Under the pieces are notes generated by a model, which ran no database searches, had not been told where the DNA came from, and saw nothing but the letters and a program-made list of their open reading frames with translations. Shown one piece after another: positions 8,001-14,677 of a stretch of 18,799 nt of DNA. This DNA is from an uncultured Bdellovibrio sp. GTDB lineage: Bacteria > Bdellovibrionota > Bdellovibrionia > Bdellovibrionales > Bdellovibrionaceae. The translations under genes and the position numbers were made by a program. The stretch lies in NCBI RefSeq assembly GCF_946478835.1, contig NZ_CAMLDV010000063.1, forward strand, positions 1 through 18,799. The letters are read 5' to 3'. Positions within the stretch are counted from its first letter, which is position 1, and the number at the start of each line of letters is the position of its first letter.

Positions 8001-8465
8001 TTATTCTCCACAACAAGATTTATAAAATTTAGTCTTTTCGGCTTTCCCGTCACGCATAAATATGACTAAACTCCAACGTGCGCCTTTATTTCTATCTGCT
8101 GACAACGTTCGATCGACTACAGAGTAAGTCAGATTCGAGTCAGAAAGAACATAGCTTCCATCAGGAACTCCCAACAGCTCTTCGAGCTCTCGACGGTTCA
8201 AACCAATCAACTTTTTACTCAAAGATAACTCTATCGCTTGTGCTGCTCTGTCAGAGCCAGATTTCCATAATTCCGAATCAAAGGATTTCAGCCCCCAATA
8301 ATTCTCTAAAAAATCGGAATCTGCAAAATTCTTCCACCTCAAAACGTAAATATAATAAGGGAACTTTACGAGATTCGTGAAGCCGATAGCAATACTGAAC
8401 CAAACAAAAATACCAATCGTGATAGCACTTAAAAATCGCCAAAAATATTTTCCTATTTTAGCCAT
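8001..8465 (-). CDS. Small membrane-anchored protein with a BamE/SmpA-like C-terminal domain
   Basis: A 154-residue protein with one hydrophobic N-terminal segment (about 10-32) flanked by basic residues, so probably anchored in the inner membrane. The C-terminal half has the pattern of small BamE/SmpA-like domains: LIGLNRRELEELLGVPD (86-102), a short strand LTYSV (112-116), and WSLVIFMRDGKAEKTKFY (131-148), ending with a CysCys pair (151-152). The resemblance is by pattern only. Its ATG overlaps the 3' end of the DUF6973-like gene by 13 bp, which implies translational coupling. That arrangement, and the size and membrane anchor, recall effector-immunity pairs, but no function is shown. The region is more AT-rich than its neighbours. 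Confidence 0.7.
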   Translation of the reverse strand: MAKIGKYFWRFLSAITIGIFVWFSIAIGFTNLVKFPYYIYVLRWKNFADSDFLENYWGLKSFDSELWKSGSDRAAQAIELSLSKKLIGLNRRELEELLGVPDGSYVLSDSNLTYSVVDRTLSADRNKGARWSLVIFMRDGKAEKTKFYKSCCGE

Positions 8466-9268
8466 TTTAACTCTCTATTTTTAATCTTATCCAAACCAGA
8501 CTTTTCTAAATCTTCTTCAAAGTCTTTACCTTTATAGTTTTTGCTAAACTTCAGTCCTTCGTTATTATTGTACAAATCCATTCTTTTTTCTTTATCTGGA
8601 TTATCAGGATCACTTTCATGTGCATCTAAAAACTTTCTACCTTTTTCATCCCCCAACTGTTTACCAACCATTCCTGCCCAGTAATAGTGCCGAAACGCAT
8701 CTGCCTTATTGTCGATATGCTCGTCTTCGGGAAAATTTTTTCTAGTTATATAGCCCGCAACGGCCGTCAAATATGCTATATGTGCAGCATCCATAGGATA
8801 TTTCGCCACTAGCTCTTTTTCGGCATCATTGAGTCTAACACCAGTTAGATAATAAGCTCCTTTATCAGCGTAAGATTTGAGGTATTTATCTATAACGACT
8901 TTTGAAAGAGCTATCATTTGACCTTTGGTCGGAATAGCGAGGTGGGCGCTGGGCTTAAAATGAGTTCCAATTTTAACACTCTCAGGAGCATATATCTTTA
9001 CATGAGTTTCTTTATAACCCTTTGATGTAAGTTGAATAAAATATCCTTCCGGGGTCTTTACCCAGCCAACCGGAATCGCCTCTTTTCTATCAGACTGTGG
9101 AGAAACGCGTTCTTCAATTTCTCTATAGTTTACGTCAGCTTCGTTAAGCAAACCTCTGAAAGAAGCATAACGTTCACGCATCTCGACAACTTCCGTCGGC
9201 AAAAGATCTTCGATGAAAGGTCTTATCTTCTCTCCAACAACCGACTCTCGAAAATTTATCTGGAGCAT
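8453..9268 (-). CDS. DUF6973-like domain protein, probably the 3' part of a frameshifted lipoprotein gene
   Basis: A 271-residue frame with no signal peptide if started at the ATG at 9268. The C-terminal part has a conserved-looking module: KADAFRHYYWAGM (188-200), FLDAHESDP (213-221) and MDLYNNNEG (230-238), with H194, H217, E218, D231, N234 and N235 as possible metal or catalytic residues. This resembles the uncharacterised domain DUF6973, found in many bacterial surface and toxin-like proteins. The ATG at 9268 has only a distant GGAG and lies inside the upstream lipoprotein gene, which overlaps by 95 bp in another frame. Removing one T of the TTTT run (plus-strand AAAA at 9251-9254) would join ...APDKF to RESVVGEK and give one 457-residue lipoprotein. 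The fragment is therefore probably not an independent gene. Assignment to the domain is moderate, and the frameshift is an inference. Confidence 0.65.
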   Translation of the reverse strand: MLQINFRESVVGEKIRPFIEDLLPTEVVEMRERYASFRGLLNEADVNYREIEERVSPQSDRKEAIPVGWVKTPEGYFIQLTSKGYKETHVKIYAPESVKIGTHFKPSAHLAIPTKGQMIALSKVVIDKYLKSYADKGAYYLTGVRLNDAEKELVAKYPMDAAHIAYLTAVAGYITRKNFPEDEHIDNKADAFRHYYWAGMVGKQLGDEKGRKFLDAHESDPDNPDKEKRMDLYNNNEGLKFSKNYKGKDFEEDLEKSGLDKIKNRELKWLK

Positions 9269-9827
9269 CTGAAAATATTTTCTCCAAATTACTTTGGTTC
9301 TTTTCGCTTAGTTCGTCATATTTGGACTCGGAGGCAAGAGACCAAATCAAAGTTTGCGTATCTTCTTGGTTCATTTTCTTTTCTTTATATTTATCTAATA
9401 ATGAGGGCAGCCACGAGCTGTATTCACTTGGCATCTGGTTAAGATACATTCCATCGCCAGTTAATGGTTGATGCATGCCTACATTTACACAAAATGACTC
9501 TAGATCAAACTCATACGAATGCCCCGGCTTCAACTCTAGTTTTCCAGTCGACATGAGTTCTTTAGCTACCGCCCCTTGGGCTGAGAGAATTTCATTTAGT
9601 TGAGCTGATATATATTTTCTGTCCCTTTTTGAAAGCTTTTCTTTCGTCAAAAGAGAGTAGAGCTTACTCGCGCTTTCCAGAGGACTTTGAAATTCGGCCA
9701 AATCTTTAAAAGTTTTAACCTTATCAAAACTTTTTCTGGTTGTTGAATCGAGACTTGTACAGTTTGGCAAAAAAACAAAAATGAAACCTAAAAAGAAATG
9801 CAGCGATAGTCTATAAAGAGTTTTCAT
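9174..9827 (-). CDS. Putative lipoprotein, probably the 5' part of a frameshifted gene
   Basis: This 217-residue frame begins with a lipoprotein-like signal peptide (MKTLYRLSLHFFLG..., then LPNC with C23 as the likely lipidated cysteine; Asn before Cys is unusual). A mostly helical, charged region follows with no recognised domain. The last 25 residues (from SRVGCWRED on) look like out-of-frame translation, rich in Cys, Arg and Trp, while the other frame over the same bases reads as ordinary helical protein joined to the DUF6973-like part. The first 192 codons are thus probably the real N-terminus of a longer protein. The ATG at 9827 has AGG eight bases upstream. It is AT-rich with its partner genes, a possible sign of transfer. 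Confidence 0.6.
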   Translation of the reverse strand: MKTLYRLSLHFFLGFIFVFLPNCTSLDSTTRKSFDKVKTFKDLAEFQSPLESASKLYSLLTKEKLSKRDRKYISAQLNEILSAQGAVAKELMSTGKLELKPGHSYEFDLESFCVNVGMHQPLTGDGMYLNQMPSEYSSWLPSLLDKYKEKKMNQEDTQTLIWSLASESKYDELSEKNQSNLEKIFSDAPDKFSRVGCWREDKTFHRRSFADGSCRDA

Positions 9828-9944
9828 ACATTGAGCCTGTCATTATGAACTCACTTAATCAACTTTTTGTTTTCTCGTTTTGGAGATAGGTTTATCAATA
9901 ACGCAAAAGCGCAGCATTGCTATCCAAAAAAATCAACCACGTTA

Positions 9945-9980
9945 GCGAGGAAGGGAGAGAGGCGCTACGGCACTAAAAAC
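9945..9980. repeat. Left arm of a perfect 36-bp inverted repeat
   Basis: All 36 bases are the exact reverse complement of 10085-10120. The arm begins GCGAGGAAGG and ends CACTAAAAAC. Part of it (9961-9970) can instead pair locally with 9987-9996 with one mismatch. It lies in the 308-bp non-coding gap between lgt and the lipoprotein gene. Confidence 0.95.
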
Positions 9981-10027
9981 CGAGTTCCGCAGCGCCAAGA
10001 AAGAACAGCAGTAGCAATCAGAAAACT

Positions 10028-10060
10028 AAAAAAAATAAAAAAGGGAGCCAGCAAGCTCCC
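10028..10060 (-). terminator. Terminator of lgt, inside the inverted-repeat element
   Basis: On the minus strand, GGGAGC and GCTCCC (10055-10060 and 10043-10048) form a 6-bp stem with a 6-base loop. A T-rich run of about 15 bases (10028-10042) follows. It lies 76 bp past the lgt stop and points the right way for lgt. Confidence 0.85.
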
Positions 10061-10084
10061 TCAAAGCGCGAGGACTGTCCGAGA

Positions 10085-10120
10085 GTTTTTAGTGCCGTAG
10101 CGCCTCTCTCCCTTCCTCGC
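10085..10120. repeat. Right arm of a perfect 36-bp inverted repeat
   Basis: The exact reverse complement of 9945-9980, ending 16 bp from the lgt stop codon. With the 104-bp spacer the whole structure spans 176 bp. No convincing target-site duplication is visible at the outer ends (left flank ...ACGTTA, right flank GTATCG...). Confidence 0.95.
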
Positions 10121-10135
10121 GTATCGTAGTACGAT

Positions 10136-11194
10136 TTATTTGCGATACAATTTGACTGACTGTCCTTTGCCCCACCCAGAAATTTTGAGTGAACTCGCAC
10201 GAGTCCAAACAAACATCAAAATCAAACCGACTACAAACATCGCAATAGAAAGCCATTGACCGCGAGTGAATCCCAACCATTGGAAACCGATGTGCGCATC
10301 TGGCATACGAAAATGTTCATCACCGACACGAACAATCGCGTACAGCAAAACAAATGTCGCTGCGATAAATCCTGGCTTGCGTGGCTTTCTCCACAACAAG
10401 AAAAGAATCAAGAACAAGAAAAGACCTTCACCTAAAGCCGCGAAAAGTTGTGAGGGATAACGAGGTGTCAAAAGCGGTGCAATCGCCTCTTTCGCCGCCG
10501 TGTTGCCGTTTTGAATTCCTTCAATCACTTTATTCATGATCGAATAAACCTGATCGCGCGAAACCATATCAAAGCGGAATTTATCAACAAGCTCCAACCA
10601 TTGCTCGCGGTTCACGCCGACCTTTTCAACAACAGGCACAAGCTCTGTTAGTTTTGTCATGTCTTGAGATGGCCACTGCAAAATATCCTGGGGGAATTTC
10701 ACAGCCAAAGGGAACGTTGGATCGCAAGGACGTCCCACAAGTTCTCCGTTGATAAAGTTCGCAATACGACCAAAGAAAACCCCGATGGGTCCCGAAACTG
10801 CGACAAGATCCAAAAGATACAAAGAGTTCACAGAGTATTTACGGGCATACAACAAGCACGCTAGCACGATCCCGATCATGCCTCCGTGGCTCGCCATCCC
10901 GCCTTCGTTCACCGCCAACACTCCCCAATAAGGGAACGTAGATTTAAACTTCATGAAAAGATCAGGGCCGTAGAAAATCACATACCCCAAACGACCGCCC
11001 ACCAAAGTACCGATCGCGGCATACGTGATAAAATCGCCGACCATTTGTGGTGTAAGGCCTGCTCTTTGTCTCTTTGCCAACCAAGTAATCAGCAAATAAG
11101 CACAGATAAAACCCATCATGTAAGACAGGCCATACCAACGAATTCCAAAATCGCCGGAAATTCTTAGAGCAAACGGATCGAAATCATGAACCAC
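10136..11194 (-). CDS. lgt: Prolipoprotein diacylglyceryl transferase (Lgt)
   Basis: This inner-membrane enzyme moves diacylglycerol from phosphatidylglycerol to the lipobox cysteine of prolipoproteins, the first step of lipoprotein maturation. Landmarks are GLSYMMGF (22-29), the HGG motif with H103, the Lgt signature GRIANFINGELVGRP (142-156) with R143, RYPSQLFAALGEG (245-257), and RVGDEHFRMPD (289-299). Several hydrophobic helices are evident. The 352 residues exceed the roughly 290 of Escherichia coli Lgt; most of the excess is a charged stretch at about 169-244 facing the periplasm. The start is GTG at 11194, with AAGGA six to seven bases upstream. A TATACT -10-like box (11221-11226, minus strand) lies upstream. 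The gene is divergent from the beta-barrel gene at 11278. Confidence 0.97.
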   Translation of the reverse strand: MVHDFDPFALRISGDFGIRWYGLSYMMGFICAYLLITWLAKRQRAGLTPQMVGDFITYAAIGTLVGGRLGYVIFYGPDLFMKFKSTFPYWGVLAVNEGGMASHGGMIGIVLACLLYARKYSVNSLYLLDLVAVSGPIGVFFGRIANFINGELVGRPCDPTFPLAVKFPQDILQWPSQDMTKLTELVPVVEKVGVNREQWLELVDKFRFDMVSRDQVYSIMNKVIEGIQNGNTAAKEAIAPLLTPRYPSQLFAALGEGLFLFLILFLLWRKPRKPGFIAATFVLLYAIVRVGDEHFRMPDAHIGFQWLGFTRGQWLSIAMFVVGLILMFVWTRASSLKISGWGKGQSVKLYRK

Positions 11195-11277
11195 AACGTA
11201 TCCTTTTTTGAGACGTTAACAGTATATCAAAACGGGAATATTTAGACGCCACCTAATAAAAGCGAGAAAATAGGGAC

Positions 11278-12036
11278 ATGTCTAGGTTTTCATCTTTGCT
11301 TCTACTGTGCATTATCGCGTTTTCAACGACACCCTCCTTCGCTCAAAGTGGCAGTCGCTGGGGAAGTGGTATCGACTTCACCAAACGAGCGGCCAATCGC
11401 GAAGCCGGACGCTGGTCTCTTTCTGAGTGGCTTGAAATGAAAAATAGAAACCGCATGATGGATATGTGGCTTTCTATGAACTCGCCCTCACCTTTTGAGT
11501 TCTCACTCGGCGGAACCTACAACTCCTACAAAACGGAAGTGAAAAATCCCGACAGCAGCAGCTCACACACGTCTTTTGCTGGGGAGCTTTCTGCCTATGC
11601 ACAATTTGTAGGTGTGACGGCGGAATATGAAAACAACACGTCTGAGCATTTTAATGATCTTGCGGGTATGCTGAACATCCGTCTTTTGGGAAATTCGATT
11701 CAGAACACGTCGTTCACCATTCACTATGGTCAACGCACACGGGATGCTTCTTTAGGGAAACTGACGCAGCAATTTGGTCAGGCGTCCCTGCAAGTATATT
11801 TAACAAAGTATTTCGGTCTTGAAGGTAAATACCGTTATTTCCTTCCCACCTCCACGGATGAATTAGGAGATGTGTCGGGAAATATCACCGAGGCGGGGCT
11901 TTTTATAGACTTTAAAGCCATTCGCATTTTCGGTACCTGGTACAAGGAGAGCCAGAAAAATAAGATCCCTGCTGCGACGGATGACACAGTCACCGATCGC
12001 GCAGGGATTAGGTCAGGAATTAAGATTTTCTTCTAA
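11278..12036 (+). CDS. Putative outer-membrane beta-barrel protein
   Basis: A 252-residue exported protein not recognised as a named family. A signal peptide ends at SFA (20-22) before QSGSRW. The mature part has alternating hydrophobic and polar strands (FEFSLGGTYNSYKTEV, SFAGELSAYAQFVGVTAEYE, ASLQVYLTKYFGLEGKYRYF, ITEAGLFIDFKAIRIFGTWY) and a C-terminal aromatic residue (KIFF), as expected of an outer-membrane barrel of about 8-10 strands. The region about 30-70, rich in Arg, Met and Trp, precedes the barrel. The start has only a weak, too-close AGGG, and no better in-frame ATG exists near it. It is monocistronic, converging with the next gene with 14 bp between stop codons. Confidence 0.78.
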   Translation: MSRFSSLLLLCIIAFSTTPSFAQSGSRWGSGIDFTKRAANREAGRWSLSEWLEMKNRNRMMDMWLSMNSPSPFEFSLGGTYNSYKTEVKNPDSSSSHTSFAGELSAYAQFVGVTAEYENNTSEHFNDLAGMLNIRLLGNSIQNTSFTIHYGQRTRDASLGKLTQQFGQASLQVYLTKYFGLEGKYRYFLPTSTDELGDVSGNITEAGLFIDFKAIRIFGTWYKESQKNKIPAATDDTVTDRAGIRSGIKIFF

Positions 12037-12050
12037 TTCCGAAGTAACGA

Positions 12051-12791
12051 CTAATCTAGTTGGATTAGTTTGTTCTCACCGCTTACGAAGTAAGACTCAG
12101 TAGATTGCTCATGAGACATTGGAGAAGTGACTTTCCACTCCATGTTCATTTGCATTCCCGCTACAGGATCACGTTTTGAACCTGTGTTGAATACAGAAGG
12201 GATCACAGCAGTTGCATCCAATTGGAAGCCCCAGCCTACAGATACGTTTGCTGGTTGGAAAGTTGCGTTTGTGATGTATTTACCAACGCCATCAGCAGAA
12301 CCACCCGCCGTGTAAGTTACACGGTAAGAGTAATCTACAACTGTCATACCGAAACCGTTTTCGTATTGAACGTTGTAAACTTTAGATTGTGGCATGCTCC
12401 AACCAGAAAGATCAGACCAGCAAGTCAAACCTTTTGGAAGTGCGTTTGCAGTGTCGATTTTGATGTTAACAACAGGGCGACCTGCGTTGATTACGTTGAA
12501 GATCTTTTTACCGATGTTGATGATTTGATCTACGATCAACTCAACTGCATCAAGTGGGTTTACAGAACCCAAAGTTTTGTCGCCAGTGAATTTTGGCGCC
12601 AAAGGCATTTGAGAAGAATTGCAATCCGCGTTCAAACCGTTGATTGGTTTCGCGAAAAGTTCAGATTGAGCGTATTGCTCAGTCACGTCAGTTACTTTTA
12701 CTTTTTTGATTTCGAAGTATGCTTTATCGATTGCGAATGCAGAAGAAGCCATTCCCAAAGTCAAAGCCATAGCTACTAGAGAACGAATCAT
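12051..12791 (-). CDS. Secreted or periplasmic protein of unknown function, probably highly expressed
   Basis: A 246-residue protein with a classic signal peptide (MIRSLVAMAL..., cleavage after ASSAFA, A20). The mature protein has two cysteines (C57, C124), a short amphipathic helix DAVELIVDQIINIGKKIFNV (81-100), and then mainly beta-like sequence (VYNVQYENGFGMTVVDYSYRV and similar). No family was recognised. Codon choice is strongly biased (GTT, AAC, GGT, CCA) compared with neighbours, suggesting high expression. The ribosome site AAGGGGG before the ATG is strong but could be paired upstream (see the leader element). No membrane anchor other than the signal peptide is seen. Confidence 0.8.
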   Translation of the reverse strand: MIRSLVAMALTLGMASSAFAIDKAYFEIKKVKVTDVTEQYAQSELFAKPINGLNADCNSSQMPLAPKFTGDKTLGSVNPLDAVELIVDQIINIGKKIFNVINAGRPVVNIKIDTANALPKGLTCWSDLSGWSMPQSKVYNVQYENGFGMTVVDYSYRVTYTAGGSADGVGKYITNATFQPANVSVGWGFQLDATAVIPSVFNTGSKRDPVAGMQMNMEWKVTSPMSHEQSTESYFVSGENKLIQLD

Positions 12792-12795
12792 GAGG

Positions 12796-12842
12796 ACCCC
12801 CTTATTTGTTGCCCGAGGGTTCTATCAAGGGGCCTAGGGGGT
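12796..12842 (-). promoter_or_regulatory. Leader able to sequester the ribosome binding site of the 12791 gene
   Basis: On the minus strand the ribosome site AGGGGGT (12796-12802) can pair fully with ACCCCCT (12836-12842). A second upstream stretch CCCCTT (12828-12833) can pair with the same site (12798-12803). A small CCC-GA-GGG hairpin lies in the loop. The pairings are read directly; a regulatory effect is inference. Confidence 0.4.
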
Positions 12843-12890
12843 TTCAAACAAAAAACAGAGGATTTTTAGTCTTTTTTGCGGCGCCTCGTG

Positions 12891-13442
12891 TCACCACTCC
12901 TTGGATACCGATAACATCGGGAATATCCAAGACTTGGAATTAGACGCGTTCGACTCAACATTAGAAACAGTCTTCTTTGTATAACTTGCAAGAAAGTAGT
13001 TCAAAGAGGCCCCAATACGCAGGCCCGGCCTTACTTCCGGAGAAACACCGAACTGAACCCACATGCTGGTTCCCTGCCAAGCTTCTGTGGATGTTCCGTC
13101 AGAAAACGTGGCCCGGCTTAAAATATTGTACGCGGCACTGAGGTTGTATAATTCGTTTTTTCCAAACTGCCATTTCACATAGGGACCCGTGTCCGTCGAA
13201 GAAAATGTTTCTGTCGTGGTGTCTTTATCCGTGTGAGAAATACCAGAGTAATTCCATCCGCCCCAAAAATTTTTATTCAGACTGAACGCCACACCGACGT
13301 TATAAAAATACTTCGAAGATGTTTTTGTAGCTGATGTAGAAAGCGTGTCAGCGAGATAAGTTCCGCCGACTTCCAAAAGAAGGCCGGCGCGAGCTTGTGA
13401 GGTCATAAGAATAATAATAAGTACGGCGAATAATTTCTTCAC
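12891..13442 (-). CDS. Putative outer-membrane beta-barrel protein
   Basis: A 183-residue exported protein. The signal peptide is MKKLFAVLIIILMTSQARA (cleavage after A19). The mature sequence is made of short amphipathic beta strands (LLLEVGGTYLADTL, KYFYNVGVAFSLNKNFWGGW, GPYVKWQFGKNELYNLSAAY, SMWVQFGVSPEV, LRIGASLNYFLASY, FPMLSVSKEW), with the C-terminal aromatic W of barrel proteins. Its size suits an 8-strand barrel. No specific family was recognised. The start is a GTG with no good ribosome site, and a GCCGATAA box lies just upstream, so a leaderless transcript is possible. It follows the RsmB-like gene by 47 bp on the same strand. Confidence 0.75.
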   Translation of the reverse strand: MKKLFAVLIIILMTSQARAGLLLEVGGTYLADTLSTSATKTSSKYFYNVGVAFSLNKNFWGGWNYSGISHTDKDTTTETFSSTDTGPYVKWQFGKNELYNLSAAYNILSRATFSDGTSTEAWQGTSMWVQFGVSPEVRPGLRIGASLNYFLASYTKKTVSNVESNASNSKSWIFPMLSVSKEW

Positions 13443-13449
13443 GGAATCT

Positions 13450-13457
13450 TTATCGGC
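13450..13457 (-). promoter_or_regulatory. Possible sigma-28 (FliA)-type -10 element
   Basis: On the minus strand this reads GCCGATAA, identical to the FliA -10 consensus. A partial -35 match, GACAGTTT (13467-13474), sits upstream with a 9-base rather than 11-base spacing. Transcription would start about at the GTG codon. Confidence 0.3.
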
Positions 13458-13489
13458 GCCCTAAGGAAACTGTCTCAGTCCGGGAAGGT

Positions 13490-14677
13490 CTAGTTTCTTC
13501 TTAAAAGAGCAGCATAAAAACCGTCGAAACCTTCTTTGTCTGGACGAAGGTGGATCTGTTTTACCAGAGTCCAACGCTCCCCATGTTCCGCCAAGAATCT
13601 TTCGATCTGTTTTTCATTTTCACTCGGAAGAAGACTGCAAGTGGCATAAACCAACTGCCCGCCTTTTTTCGTGATATCACAGTAGCTCGTCAAAATTTCA
13701 TACTGCAAATCGTGAAGACGCGCGATCTCGTCGTTAGAGAGTTTCCATTTCGAATCTGGATTGCGACGAAGAACGCCCATTCCTGAACAAGGTACATCGA
13801 GCAAAACTCTGTCTGCTGTGTCGTAGAGGCGCTTAATCACTTTGCTGGAATCAATCACACGCGTTTCAATAACGTCGACACCATCACGGCGTGCGCGCAC
13901 TTTCAACTCTTGCAATTTCCACTCGTGAATATCGAGGGAAATGATCTTTCCCTTGTTCTTCATCAGCGAAGCCATGTGCAAACTCTTGCCACCTGCTCCC
14001 GCACAGGCATCGACCACGCGATGCCCTGGCTGCACGTCCAACAACGGAACAACCATTTGCGAAGCGGCGTCTTGAACTTCAAAAAGGCCTTTTTTGAAAG
14101 GCTCTGTGATGAAAACGTTTTTGCGTTCAGTGAGTTTCAAAGCATGAGGCAAATCCGGCGACACTTTCACCGCGGAAATTCCGGCTTCCGTGAGAGTCTT
14201 TAACAATTCATCCGGAGTTGTTTTTAAAACATTCGTGCGCAGAAAAACTTCCGCAGGCTGATTCAAAGCACGCACAACGTCTTTGTAATCAGGGCCTAGT
14301 TCTTGTGCTAAACGCTGCTCCATCCAATCAGGAATAGATTGCGCAATCGCGAAGGACGGAATGTCTTTAAGACGAGCTTGCACGTCTTTCGCAGAAAGGC
14401 CTTCAAGCTCTTCCCAATCAGGAAGTTCATTTCCTTGGCGAACCCAATAAGCGCCCCAGATTTTCCAGAAGTCGTTGTCATCGGCAAGATAACTAAGAAG
14501 GCGTTCCCAGCGGACGATCTCGTAGACGGACTCTGCAAAAAATCTTCTGTCGCGAGAGCCCCATTGTTTTTGCGCCTTGAGATTGCGCTGAATAACTTTG
14601 TCTGCGTACTGCCCTTGTTCAAAAACTTCGTCAAGGGCGCCAATAATAGTTTCTACGAGATGCTTATGAATCTTCAA
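13490..14677 (-). CDS. RsmB/NOL1-NOP2-Sun family rRNA m5C methyltransferase
   Basis: This SAM-dependent enzyme adds a methyl group to C5 of a cytosine in RNA, probably 16S rRNA in the cytoplasm. An N-terminal NusB/RsmB-like helical region (about 1-135) precedes the methyltransferase fold. The SAM site is VVDACAGAGGKS (221-232) with an acidic LDIHE (248-252). DVPCSGMG (294-301) and YATCSLLPSENE (344-355) carry the two cysteines of the family, catalytic Cys347 and the release cysteine Cys297. Its 395 residues are close to RsmB (429 in Escherichia coli). The start is a TTG at 14677 whose TTGA overlaps the stop of the upstream barrel gene. No closer ATG is available. RsmB is the best match, but another member of the family is possible, so no symbol is given. 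Confidence 0.9.
   Translation of the reverse strand: MKIHKHLVETIIGALDEVFEQGQYADKVIQRNLKAQKQWGSRDRRFFAESVYEIVRWERLLSYLADDNDFWKIWGAYWVRQGNELPDWEELEGLSAKDVQARLKDIPSFAIAQSIPDWMEQRLAQELGPDYKDVVRALNQPAEVFLRTNVLKTTPDELLKTLTEAGISAVKVSPDLPHALKLTERKNVFITEPFKKGLFEVQDAASQMVVPLLDVQPGHRVVDACAGAGGKSLHMASLMKNKGKIISLDIHEWKLQELKVRARRDGVDVIETRVIDSSKVIKRLYDTADRVLLDVPCSGMGVLRRNPDSKWKLSNDEIARLHDLQYEILTSYCDITKKGGQLVYATCSLLPSENEKQIERFLAEHGERWTLVKQIHLRPDKEGFDGFYAALLRRN

Noticed and set aside
9032..9442. A 136-codon open frame on the plus strand over the frameshift region
   Set aside because: It is antisense to both parts of the lipoprotein gene, has no ribosome site, and the minus-strand reading has a signal peptide and a recognisable domain.
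9902..9911. CGC-AAAA-GCG mini-hairpin upstream of the lipoprotein gene
   Set aside because: A 3-bp stem is too short to mean anything without conservation.
9941..10125. An integron attC site or IS remnant at the inverted repeats
   Set aside because: The ends lack the attC core motifs, no transposase or integrase gene is present, and no target duplication could be seen at the ends.
12050..12069. Hairpin ACTAATC/GATTAGT between the convergent genes ending at 12036 and 12051
   Set aside because: The 7-bp stem is AT-rich, lies in the coding end of the minus-strand gene and has no T-run, so chance is likely.
12222..12779. A 185-codon open frame on the plus strand
   Set aside because: It lies wholly antisense to the secreted-protein gene at 12051-12791, whose strong codon bias leaves the opposite strand open. 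It has no ribosome site and an unnatural Cys/Arg/Val-rich composition.
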